Source: Erythrobacter dokdonensis DSW-74 (GTDB taxonomy: Bacteria; Pseudomonadota; Alphaproteobacteria; Sphingomonadales; Sphingomonadaceae). From it: a stretch of DNA of 64,000 nucleotides. The stretch covers positions 744,001-808,000 of the forward strand of contig NZ_LZYB01000001.1 in the NCBI RefSeq assembly GCF_001677335.1. Direction: 5' to 3'. How positions within the stretch are numbered: position 1 is the first letter of the stretch; every line of letters begins with the position of its first letter. Below, piece after piece: positions 57,259 to 64,000 of this stretch. Position numbers and translations under genes: made by a program. Under the pieces are notes generated by a model that worked only from the letters and a program-made list of their open reading frames with translations, searched no databases and was not told the origin of the DNA.

Positions 57259-57278
57259 GGCATTTCCCGCAGTTACTC

Positions 57279-57310
57279 AGCTTGACAAACTTGACAGGGT
57301 GTCAAGCTGA
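57279..57310 (-). promoter_or_regulatory. Operator-like dyad upstream of ppdK (copy 2 of 2)
   Basis: The same 32-bp block as at 4379-4410: a third half-site AGCTTGACA, then the 17-bp palindrome CTTGACA-N3-TGTCAAG. It starts 20 bases before the ppdK ATG (19 for rnr). A distal half-site CTTGACAGACAGGG lies at 57352-57365. The gap between block and distal site is 41 bases here and 52 at rnr, a difference of 11, i.e. about one helical turn. Confidence 0.75.
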
Positions 57311-57377
57311 TTTTCGATGATATTGCTTTGATCTGTCTATGTTTTCGTCCACTTGACAGACAGGGGAGCAAGGGCCT

Positions 57378-59486
57378 TCATCCCTCGATCCGGCTGAAAT
57401 CCGCGACCCTGTGCACCGCATCGCGGAAACGCGCGAGCAGGGCAAGGCGGGCTTGCCGCTTATCCGCCTCTTGGGCGTTTACGGTCACCTCTTCAAAGAA
57501 CCTGTCGATGGGGACGCGCAAGGTGGCGAGCGCCGCCATCGCATCGGCGAACCGCTCTGCCTCCACCGCCTGCGCGGCAAGCGGCGCGGCGGTGTCGAGC
57601 GCGTCGATCAGCGCCTTTTCGGCCGGCTCGGGAGTGTAGGAAAGCACAAGACTTTCGTCTTCCCGGCCCCCGAGCCGGGATCCCGCTTCTTCTTCGACGG
57701 CAAGGGACCGGGGCCCCGGATCAAGTCCGGGGAGACGGGATGTGCTATCCCAACCTTCCTTCTTGAGGATATTCGCCGCCCGCTTGTAGCCCGCGAGGAG
57801 GTTGGTGCCGTCCTCGGTGGTGACGAAGGCCTGCAAGGCATGGACGCGGGCGAGCAGACGCACGAGATCATCCTCAACGTTTCCAGTTTCTTGGCCGAGC
57901 GCGAACACCGCGTCGATCAGGTCATGGCGGACGCCCGCCTCGCGCTGCTGGACCTTGAGGCGGTCGGCGAAAAAGTCGAGGAGGTCACCTTCGGCCACCC
58001 CCATCCTCAGACCGTTATCCGTGATGAGCCGGATGGTCCCGAGTGCCGCACGGCGCAGAGCAAAGGGGTCCTTAGAGCCGGTCGGCTTTTCATCGATTTT
58101 GAAGAAACTGCGAAGTGTATCCAGCTTGTCCGCAAGGCTTACCGCCACCGTCACCGGCGCGGTCGGCACTTCATCGCCCTGCCCGACCGGCTTGTAGTGG
58201 TCGCGGATCGCCTCGGCGACCTCGACCGGCAGGCCTTCCTTCGCGGCGTAATATCCGCCCATCAGGCCCTGCAATTCGGGGAATTCGCCGACCATCTCGG
58301 TGACGAGATCGGCCTTGCATAGCCGCGCGGCCTGTTCGGCGAGCGCGGGGTCGCCTGCGACAATCCCCTCCTCGCACAACCAGCGCGCCAGTTTGGCCAC
58401 ACGCTCGACCTTGTCGGCAACCGTGCCGAGCTTCTCGTGGAACGTAATCCGCGACAGCTTCTCGGCGTGCACGGCGAGGGGCGTCTTCTGGTCCTGCTCC
58501 CAGAAGAAGCGCGCATCGCTCAAACGCGCGGCCAGCACCTTGCGGTTGCCGTCGACCACCACGGCGGGGTCTACGGGATCGATATTGGCGGTGCAGACGA
58601 AGGCGTTGGCCAGTTTGCCGTCGGTCCCTTCGCACACGAAATATTTCTGGTTCACCCGCGCGGTGAGCTGGATCACCTCGGGCGGCACGTCGAGGAAGGT
58701 CTCGTCGAAGCGGCCGAGCAGTGGTACCGGCCATTCGGTCAGCCCCGCGTTCTCCACCACCAGGCCTTCGTCCGCGACAAGCCTCAGGCCAGCGTCCGCC
58801 GCGACCTTGGCCGCGCGCTCGCGGATCAGGTTCTGGCGCTCCTCGTGATCGACGATCACATGGGCGGCGCGCAGCTTTGCGGCGTAGTCATCCGCGCTGG
58901 CGATGCTGATCCCACCGGATGAATGGAAACGGTGCCCCATGGTCTCGCGGGCCGAGGCGATGCCGCCGACTTCGACGTCGATCACCTCGCCATTGAGCAG
59001 CGCGACGATGCCGGAGAGCGGGCGCACCCAGCGCAGGGAATCCGTGCTGATCGACGCCACGCCCCAGCGCATTGACTTGGGCCATGAAAAATCGCGGATG
59101 ATCGCGGGGGTCGCGGCCGCCAGCACCTCGGCCATAGGGCGACCGGGGATGTTCACGACCGCAAAATAGGTCATGCGGCCCTTGACGTCGCGCAGCTCCA
59201 GCTGGTCGCGGCTGACGCCGGCCTTCTTGCAGAAGCCGTCGATGGCGGCATCGGGTGCGCCTTCGGGAGGGCCCTTCGCTTCTTCGGAGACAGCCTCGGT
59301 CGCCAACGGAAGCCCGCGCGCGATCAGTGCGAGACGGCGCGGGGTCGACCAGATAGTCACGTCGCCAGCGGAAACTCCCGCCGCATCAAGCTCGCGCCGG
59401 AACAGCTTTTCGAGTTCCGCACGCGCCCCGGCCTGCATCCGGGCAGGGATTTCCTCGCAGCGCAGTTCGAGCAAGAAGTCGGCCAT
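57378..59486 (-). CDS. glyS: Glycyl-tRNA synthetase beta subunit
   Basis: tRNA-binding subunit of the bacterial alpha2beta2 glycyl-tRNA synthetase. The 702-residue protein starts [17 protein letters not shown] and contains TPRRLALIARGLPL, KSMRWGVASISTDSLRWVRP, MGHRFHSSGGISI, VNQKYFVCEG and DPFALRRAALGTIRLI. Its ATG overlaps the glyQ stop by one base (TGATG). Near residues 580-612 it carries an extra stretch (STSRLPGLDPGPRSLAVEEE) encoded by a palindromic repeat inserted in frame. This lies in the anticodon-binding region, where length variation seems to be tolerated. Confidence 0.95.
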   Translation of the reverse strand: MADFLLELRCEEIPARMQAGARAELEKLFRRELDAAGVSAGDVTIWSTPRRLALIARGLPLATEAVSEEAKGPPEGAPDAAIDGFCKKAGVSRDQLELRDVKGRMTYFAVVNIPGRPMAEVLAAATPAIIRDFSWPKSMRWGVASISTDSLRWVRPLSGIVALLNGEVIDVEVGGIASARETMGHRFHSSGGISIASADDYAAKLRAAHVIVDHEERQNLIRERAAKVAADAGLRLVADEGLVVENAGLTEWPVPLLGRFDETFLDVPPEVIQLTARVNQKYFVCEGTDGKLANAFVCTANIDPVDPAVVVDGNRKVLAARLSDARFFWEQDQKTPLAVHAEKLSRITFHEKLGTVADKVERVAKLARWLCEEGIVAGDPALAEQAARLCKADLVTEMVGEFPELQGLMGGYYAAKEGLPVEVAEAIRDHYKPVGQGDEVPTAPVTVAVSLADKLDTLRSFFKIDEKPTGSKDPFALRRAALGTIRLITDNGLRMGVAEGDLLDFFADRLKVQQREAGVRHDLIDAVFALGQETGNVEDDLVRLLARVHALQAFVTTEDGTNLLAGYKRAANILKKEGWDSTSRLPGLDPGPRSLAVEEEAGSRLGGREDESLVLSYTPEPAEKALIDALDTAAPLAAQAVEAERFADAMAALATLRVPIDRFFEEVTVNAQEADKRQARLALLARFRDAVHRVADFSRIEG
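57662..57732. repeat. Palindromic repeat element inserted in glyS
   Basis: Two hairpins, CCCGGC-CCCCGA-GCCGGG (57662-57679) and CCCCGGA-TCAAG-TCCGGGG (57714-57732), are separated by 34 bases. CCCCGGATCAAGTCCGGGG is the core of a REP-like palindrome that is common between genes in sphingomonads and other alphaproteobacteria. Here it lies inside glyS and is translated without a stop, like the Rickettsia palindromic elements. No second copy was seen in the window. Confidence 0.7.
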
Positions 59487-60415
59487 CAGACGAGATTCCA
59501 CCCGGGATACTTCGCCTGCCACTCCGGCCTCATCTTCTCGGCATAGGCCTCACACGAGGAGCGCGCGAGGTCGCGCACCCGGCCCATGTAGCTGGCGCGT
59601 TCCTGCACCGAAATCACCCCGCGCGCCTGCAGCAGATTGAAGACGTGGCTCGCCTCGATCGCCTGTTCGTAGGCGGCAATCGGCACGCCTGCGCCGAGCG
59701 CGTTGCGGCACTCGGCCTCGGCCTTGGCGAAGAGATCGAACAGCGCGCCCGTTTCGGCGACCTCGAAGTTCCACTTCGACATCTGGCGCTCGTTCTCCAG
59801 GAACACGTCGCCGTAGGTCACACCTGCGGAGGTGAAGGCAAGGTCGTACACATTGTCGGCGCCCTGAATGTACATCGCGAGACGTTCCAGCCCGTAGGTC
59901 AGCTCGCCAGCCACCGGCTTGCAGTCGAACCCGCCCATCTGCTGAAAGTAGGTGAACTGGGTGACTTCCATCCCGTCGCACCACACTTCCCAGCCCAGCC
60001 CCCATGCGCCGAGTGTGGGCGACTCCCAGTCGTCCTCGACAAAGCGGATATCGTGCGCCAGCGGATCGATGCCGATCGCGGCGAGGCTCTGGAGGTAGAG
60101 TTCCTGAATGTCGGACGGCGAAGGCTTCAGGATCACCTGATACTGATAGTAATGCTGGAGCCGGTTGGGGTTCTCGCCATAGCGCCCGTCGGTCGGGCGG
60201 CGGCAGGGCTGCACGAAGGCCGCATTCCAAGGCTCCGGTCCCAGCGCGCGAAGAGTGGTGGCGGTGTGGAATGTCCCCGCTCCCATGCGCATGTCATAGG
60301 GCTGGAGAATGACGCAGCCCTGCGCGCTCCAGAAGTCGTGGAGCGTCAGGATCATGTCCTGGAACGACCGCGCGGGATCGCGGGCGGGCGGTGTGAAAAG
60401 AGGCGCTGCACTCAT
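59486..60415 (-). CDS. glyQ: Glycyl-tRNA synthetase alpha subunit
   Basis: Catalytic subunit that activates glycine. The 309-residue protein shows [66 protein letters not shown] and [14 protein letters not shown], the standard alpha-subunit motifs. ATG 60415 gives a short N-terminal tail; a shorter start at the Met of MILTLHDFW is possible. It is coupled to glyS by a one-base overlap. Confidence 0.96.
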   Translation of the reverse strand: MSAAPLFTPPARDPARSFQDMILTLHDFWSAQGCVILQPYDMRMGAGTFHTATTLRALGPEPWNAAFVQPCRRPTDGRYGENPNRLQHYYQYQVILKPSPSDIQELYLQSLAAIGIDPLAHDIRFVEDDWESPTLGAWGLGWEVWCDGMEVTQFTYFQQMGGFDCKPVAGELTYGLERLAMYIQGADNVYDLAFTSAGVTYGDVFLENERQMSKWNFEVAETGALFDLFAKAEAECRNALGAGVPIAAYEQAIEASHVFNLLQARGVISVQERASYMGRVRDLARSSCEAYAEKMRPEWQAKYPGWNLV

Positions 60416-60511
60416 GGCGGCTCGCCATGGCCGAACGCCCCCAAAGCGTCAATGCCGCAGCGCAGCAAGGTGTGGGACAGCGCCGGGCAGGTCATGTTGA
60501 GGCGACATTAA

Positions 60512-60584
60512 GTCAGGTTATCTTGACATAGTCAGCGAATCGCGACATATAGTCAGGACAACCTGACATTTGGTCAGGCATACA
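60512..60584. repeat. Four tandem palindromic operator repeats
   Basis: GTCAGG (one copy GTCAGC) occurs at 60512, 60531, 60552 and 60573, spaced 19-21 bases. Each heads a 16-bp palindrome GTCAGG-N4-CCTGAC of decreasing quality: the copy at 60552 is perfect, the one at 60512 has one change (CTTGAC), and the other two are degenerate. The array ends 15 bases before the small membrane peptide gene. The likely binder is the XRE protein encoded just downstream. Confidence 0.7.
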
Positions 60585-60599
60585 TGATGGAGATACAAG

Positions 60600-60719
60600 A
60601 TGAACGTGCTCACCGACACAATCTGCCTGAGGCGCTGGCAGGCCTACGCCCTGCTCTTTGTCGCGAGCATCGGAGCCGGGATTATCCTCGCCCGCTTATG
60701 GGATAGCCTGTGGTTCTGA
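60600..60719 (+). CDS. 39-residue single-pass membrane peptide
   Basis: A short gene starting ATG 60600 with GGAG about 10 bases upstream: TDTICLRRWQAYALLFVASI followed by GAGIILARLWDSLWF. One hydrophobic helix flanked by Arg and Trp suggests a small inner-membrane protein. It lies between the operator array and the XRE gene; its stop (60717-60719) is 5 bases before the TTG start of that gene. Position and translation signals support it, and homology is unknown to me. Confidence 0.6.
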   Translation: MNVLTDTICLRRWQAYALLFVASIGAGIILARLWDSLWF

Positions 60720-60724
60720 TCGCC

Positions 60725-60925
60725 TTGAAAAACCGCCTCAAGATCCTTCGCGCCGAACGCGACTGGTCGCAGGCCGAACTGGCCGGGCGGCTCGACGTCT
60801 CGCGCCAGGCGGTCAACGCCATCGAGACCGGCAAGCACGACCCTTCCCTCCCCCTCGCGTTCCGCATCGCGCGGCTGTTCGACATGCGGATTGAGGACAT
60901 CTTCGACGACGGAGAACACGCATGA
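60725..60925 (+). CDS. Small XRE-family HTH regulator (YozG-like)
   Basis: A 66-residue helix-turn-helix protein. From TTG 60725 it reads MKNRLKILRAERDWSQAELA, and then AGRLDVSRQAVNAIETGKHD and PSLPLAFRIARLFDMRIEDIF, the compact Cro/XRE form often paired with a membrane protein gene. A GTG start 5 codons earlier is possible but would overlap the peptide gene. Its stop overlaps the next start (ATGA). It probably represses its own operon through the upstream repeats. Confidence 0.85.
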   Translation: MKNRLKILRAERDWSQAELAGRLDVSRQAVNAIETGKHDPSLPLAFRIARLFDMRIEDIFDDGEHA

Positions 60926-61374
60926 TCTTCCCGACTGATCAACAGCTTGGCCCCGGCGAAGCACGTACCCGCAAGCGGCAACGCAACCAGATCATCTTTC
61001 TCGGCATCGCCGGTTTGATCGGCGGCGTGATCGGCTTTGCGACCGGTTTCTTCGACCAGGGAGACGGCAGTCTGTTTGCCGGTGACTGGGAGCAACTCAA
61101 GCTGCCACCGGCACTGGCGCTCGTCATTGTCGCGCTGCTGATTGGCGGCCTTATCGTCCTGCCTCTCTGGGGCTTCCGCATGGTCGATGATTACAAGCGC
61201 CAGCACAGTCTCATTGGCTTCACCGGCGGCTGTATCGCGGTGCTCGGGGGTTTCCCGATCTGGGCCGCGCTCTATGCAGGAGGCTTTGTGCCGCCGCCGC
61301 ACGCCTTCGGAATCTTCGCCATCGCCTATGTCGCGATGATTGCCTCGTTTGCTTTTGCCCGCTGGCGGCTGTGA
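60922..61374 (+). CDS. Hypothetical membrane protein paired with the XRE regulator
   Basis: A 150-residue protein with four predicted membrane segments (IIFLGIAGLIGGVIGFATGF, LALVIVALLIGGLIVLPLWG, FTGGCIAVLGGFPIWAALY, GIFAIAYVAMIASFAFA) after a basic, hydrophilic N-terminus (GEARTRKRQRNQ). It is translationally coupled to the XRE gene (ATGA). Such pairs are frequent in bacteria, where the membrane protein may modulate the regulator. Function unknown. Confidence 0.75.
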   Translation: MIFPTDQQLGPGEARTRKRQRNQIIFLGIAGLIGGVIGFATGFFDQGDGSLFAGDWEQLKLPPALALVIVALLIGGLIVLPLWGFRMVDDYKRQHSLIGFTGGCIAVLGGFPIWAALYAGGFVPPPHAFGIFAIAYVAMIASFAFARWRL

Positions 61375-61445
61375 TTTCGTGTTGGCCAGCACCCTTGTTT
61401 GAATACCCTTTATCCCTCAAACCCCTTGAACCCCCGAAAGGAAAT

Positions 61446-62363
61446 ATGATGAAACTTGCCAATCTGCTCGCTCTTACCGTCGCCCCGCTCGCCCTGTTCG
61501 GCGCAGCACCGGCACTGGCTGACAACCACGCCGCCATCGAAGCCGCAGCGCCTGCCTCGACCGGCAATGGCCCGGCGCTGTGGAAGGTGGCCGACGAGGA
61601 TACCACTATCTACCTGTTCGGCACGGTCCACGTCCTGCCAAAGGGTATCGAGTGGTACGATGCAACCATCGCCAGCGCGCTGGAAGGCTCCGACATGATC
61701 GTGACCGAGATCAAGATGGACAAGGCAAGCGAGGCCGAACTCCAGCAACTCAGCATGCAGATGGGCATGCTGCCTGGCGGGACCACGCTGCGCTCGCTGC
61801 TGACCCCTGAACAGACCACCGCCTATGAGGGCGCACTCGCCAAGATCGGCGCGCCCCCGGCTGCCTTCGATCCGCTCAAGCCGTGGCTCGCCGGCCTCAC
61901 CCTCTCGCTCTTGCCCCTCATGCAGCAGGGCTATGATCCCAGCAGCGGCGTGGAAAAGGTGCTGCTCACGAAGGCGGGCGACAAGCCGCAGGGTGCGCTC
62001 GAGACCGCCGAATTCCAGCTCGGCATCTTTAACGGCATGCCGACCGAGGGTCAGGTCGCCTTCCTGATGGAAGCGGTCGAAGGGATGGACGATGTAAAGA
62101 CGATGCTCGACCGGATGGTGGCCGAATGGGCCGAGGGCGATGCCGACGAGCTGGCGGCCATCATGAACGAAAACATGGAAGATCCGGCTGTGGCCGAAGC
62201 CCTGCTCTACCAGCGCAACGCGAACTGGGCCGAATGGATCGATACCCGCTTGGACACGCCGGGTACCGTGTTCGTCGCAGTCGGTGCAGGTCACCTTGCC
62301 GGAGCCAAGAGCGTGCAGGATTACCTCGCCGAAAAGGGCATTGCCGTGGCCCGGGTGAAGTGA
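61446..62363 (+). CDS. TraB/GumN family protein, exported
   Basis: A 305-residue protein with a signal peptide (MKLANLLALTVAPLALFGAAP, cleavage after ALA). It has the TraB/GumN signatures IYLFGTVHVLPKGIEWYD near the N-terminus and FVAVGAGHLAGAKSVQDYL near the C-terminus. The family is thought to be metal-dependent proteases (Tiki-like) using the GxxH-type motifs; targets in bacteria are unknown. ATG 61446 follows GAAAGGAAAT. A paralogue follows 19 bases downstream. Confidence 0.86.
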   Translation: MMKLANLLALTVAPLALFGAAPALADNHAAIEAAAPASTGNGPALWKVADEDTTIYLFGTVHVLPKGIEWYDATIASALEGSDMIVTEIKMDKASEAELQQLSMQMGMLPGGTTLRSLLTPEQTTAYEGALAKIGAPPAAFDPLKPWLAGLTLSLLPLMQQGYDPSSGVEKVLLTKAGDKPQGALETAEFQLGIFNGMPTEGQVAFLMEAVEGMDDVKTMLDRMVAEWAEGDADELAAIMNENMEDPAVAEALLYQRNANWAEWIDTRLDTPGTVFVAVGAGHLAGAKSVQDYLAEKGIAVARVK

Positions 62364-62382
62364 TCCGGGAAGACGCGCGATA

Positions 62383-63315
62383 ATGATCGCCATGCCACCG
62401 GCCGGGCTCGTCAGCCGTTTGCGGAATGCCTTCGCTGCGCTGCTTGCCTGCCTGGTTACCCTGACTGTCGCCGGGTGCAGTTTTGCACCCGGCGACGAGA
62501 CAGAGGGTCCGCCCCCCAACCCGCTGCTCTATGAAATCGCCAGCGCCGATGGCGCGGTGGAAGGCTGGATGCTCGGCACGATCCATGCCCTTCCCGACGA
62601 TACCCACTGGCGCACTGAAGAAATCGGCCGGGTCATCGACTCGGCCGATTTCCTGCTTGTGGAGGTCAGTGACCTGAAAGGGCGCGGCAACGCCCGGTCG
62701 ATCTATGCGATGCTCGCCGAGACGCCCGGTCTGCCGCCTCTGGCACAGCGCGTTCCGCCTGAACTGCAACCCCGGCTTTTGGCCCTTATCAAGCGCGGTG
62801 ACCTTGACCGCGTGGATTTCACCGCGCTCGAGACATGGGCCGCGGCAATTACCCTCGCCCGCGTCGATGCAACCGGAGATCCCGCCCACGGGGTCGACCG
62901 GGCGCTGATCGATGAATTCGCAACCCGGCCGGTGCGCGAGCTCGAAGGCCTGCGGGGCCAGCTTTCGATCTTCGATCGCCTGCCAGAACGCGACCAGCGC
63001 ACCATGCTGGCCGCAGTGCTGAGCGATAGCGAAAGGACGCGTGCCGACCCGTCCCGGCTCCAGCGCGCCTGGCTGACGGGCGATGCAGCCGCGATCGAGG
63101 CTTCGACCCGCGAGGGCTTTCTGGCCGACGAGACGCTGCACCGCACCTTGCTGACCGATCGCAACCGCAACTGGGCTGCCGCCATCGTACCGATGCTGGC
63201 CGATGCACCGCGCCCGCTCATCGCGGTCGGCACGGCGCATCTTGTCGGTCCGGAAGGTCTCGTCGCGCTTATCGAAACGCAGGGCTACCGTGTACGGAGG
63301 ATCGGCGCTCCCTAA
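62383..63315 (+). CDS. TraB/GumN family lipoprotein
   Basis: A 310-residue paralogue of the preceding gene with a lipobox signal (LTVAGC, Cys32), so it is membrane-anchored rather than free. GWMLGTIHALPDDTHW and LIAVGTAHLVGPEGLVALIE are the paired TraB/GumN motifs. Mid-protein similarity to its neighbour is low by eye, so the duplication is probably old. It starts at ATG 62383 (or 62392, three codons later). Confidence 0.85.
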   Translation: MIAMPPAGLVSRLRNAFAALLACLVTLTVAGCSFAPGDETEGPPPNPLLYEIASADGAVEGWMLGTIHALPDDTHWRTEEIGRVIDSADFLLVEVSDLKGRGNARSIYAMLAETPGLPPLAQRVPPELQPRLLALIKRGDLDRVDFTALETWAAAITLARVDATGDPAHGVDRALIDEFATRPVRELEGLRGQLSIFDRLPERDQRTMLAAVLSDSERTRADPSRLQRAWLTGDAAAIEASTREGFLADETLHRTLLTDRNRNWAAAIVPMLADAPRPLIAVGTAHLVGPEGLVALIETQGYRVRRIGAP

Positions 63316-63432
63316 AGCGGTTGCCAATCGCGCCTTGGCGCTCTAAGGGCCCGCGCTTCGGTGCTCTGGTCATCCCTGGAGGCGGCGCGCCGGAAAAAAG
63401 CTGAATTCAACACGCATTCGAAAGGCACGATT

Positions 63433-64000
63433 ATGAGCGACGCTCTCACTCTGCCGGCCGAAGCGCGCGAACGGGCTGGCAAGGGAGCCTCCCGAGCACT
63501 TCGCCGCGATGGTCGGACGCCTGCCGTGATCTACGGCGGCAAGGAAGAACCCACCCTGATCCACGTCGAGCAGAAGGAACTGGTCAAGCAGTTGATGACC
63601 GGGCACTTCATGAACTCGATCGTCAACATCGAGATCGGTGGCAAGACCGTTCGCACCCTGCCGAAGGATGTTGCCTTCCACCCGGTGACCGACCGTCCGA
63701 CACATGTCGATTTCCTGCGCCTCTCGGCCGATTCCAGGGTCGAAGTCGCGGTGCCGGTGGTGTTCGTCAACGAAGAGAAGTCGCCCGGCCTCAAGAAGGG
63801 CGGCGTGCTCAACATCGTGCGCCACGAACTTGAACTGGTTTGCCCGAGCGATGCGATCCCGGACGAGATCCAGATCGACGTGACCGGCAAGGATGTGGGC
63901 GATGCGATCCACATCAGCGAAGTCACCCTGCCCAAGGGCGTCGTCAGCGCGATCACCGACCGCGACTTCACCATCGCGACGCTGGTTGCCCCGTCCGCGC
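63433..64000 (+). CDS. rplY: Ribosomal protein L25 (Ctc type), 3' end cut by the window
   Basis: The first 189 codons are present. Residues 1-95 form the L25 5S-rRNA-binding domain (GAGRASRALRR-like [21 protein letters not shown]), followed by the Ctc/TL5 beta-rich domain ([20 protein letters not shown] and [19 protein letters not shown]). ATG 63433 follows GAAAGG. In many genomes pth follows; that would be outside the window. Confidence 0.94.
   Translation, partial: MSDALTLPAEARERAGKGASRALRRDGRTPAVIYGGKEEPTLIHVEQKELVKQLMTGHFMNSIVNIEIGGKTVRTLPKDVAFHPVTDRPTHVDFLRLSADSRVEVAVPVVFVNEEKSPGLKKGGVLNIVRHELELVCPSDAIPDEIQIDVTGKDVGDAIHISEVTLPKGVVSAITDRDFTIATLVAPSA

Noticed and set aside
57640..57760. 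Frameshift or pseudogene in glyS caused by the repeat
   Set aside because: The reading frame continues intact through the insert to a normal C-terminus.

Overview
The window is a dense, GC-rich (about 64-66 % by eye) bacterial chromosome segment with about 60 protein genes, no rRNA or tRNA that I could find, no CRISPR array and no insertion sequence. Gene content and order point to Alphaproteobacteria, order Sphingomonadales, most likely Erythrobacteraceae: hrcA divergent from rph-rdgB-hemW, rsmI-yraN-gshB, radA-cvpA with alr nearby, glyQ-glyS-ppdK, an alphaproteobacterial-type PhaR, a Vgr-related small protein and TraB/GumN paralogues. This placement is inferred from recognised families, not from a search.

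Layout. 1-8.2 kb: pyruvate dehydrogenase E2, universal stress protein, RNase R, an M28 peptidase, an archaeal/eukaryal-type prolyl-tRNA synthetase and PhaR. 8.2-13.4 kb: a minus-strand cluster radA-cvpA-IscU-like-MFS-alr. 13.4-16.3 kb: a patatin-like lipase and a small iron-oxygenase-like protein. 16.3-23 kb: the heat-shock block (dnaJ, dnaK with a good sigma-32 promoter, grpE, hrcA), interrupted by a PCu(A)C copper chaperone and two small genes. 23-29.3 kb: rph-rdgB-hemW-xerC, DedA, gshB, yraN, rsmI. 29.3-35.2 kb: envelope genes (LpoA-like lipoprotein, lipoprotein hydrolase, beta-lactamase-fold serine hydrolase) around parE. 35.2-39.4 kb: a MoxR ATPase and its VWA partner, separated by an antisense soluble chemoreceptor and a parS-like palindrome. 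39.3-49.9 kb: NamZ-like, TspO, tyrS, PilZ, MFS, cysK, dienelactone hydrolase and two divergent M20 hydrolases. 49.9-54.6 kb: acyl-CoA dehydrogenase with a MerR regulator, hisI, a structured RNA candidate, comF and a methyltransferase. 54.6-60.4 kb: ppdK and glyQS. 60.5-61.4 kb: an XRE/membrane-protein cassette behind tandem operator repeats. 61.4-64 kb: two TraB/GumN proteins and the start of ribosomal protein L25.

Most genes are housekeeping: protein folding, RNA turnover, translation, DNA repair and segregation, cell envelope. The least expected signals are non-coding. They are (i) a matched operator in front of both rnr and ppdK, (ii) a plus-strand structured RNA with two three-way junctions, two GNRA tetraloops and its own terminator between hisI and comF, (iii) four tandem about 20-bp palindromic operators in front of a 39-residue membrane peptide, XRE regulator and membrane protein, (iv) a parS-like palindrome with helically phased AGACCC repeats between convergent genes, and (v) a palindromic repeat inserted in frame in glyS. 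Among proteins, the most unusual are an M20 hydrolase that has lost three metal ligands and an E2 with two peripheral-subunit-binding domains. Everything was read by eye; no alignment, folding or database search was run.
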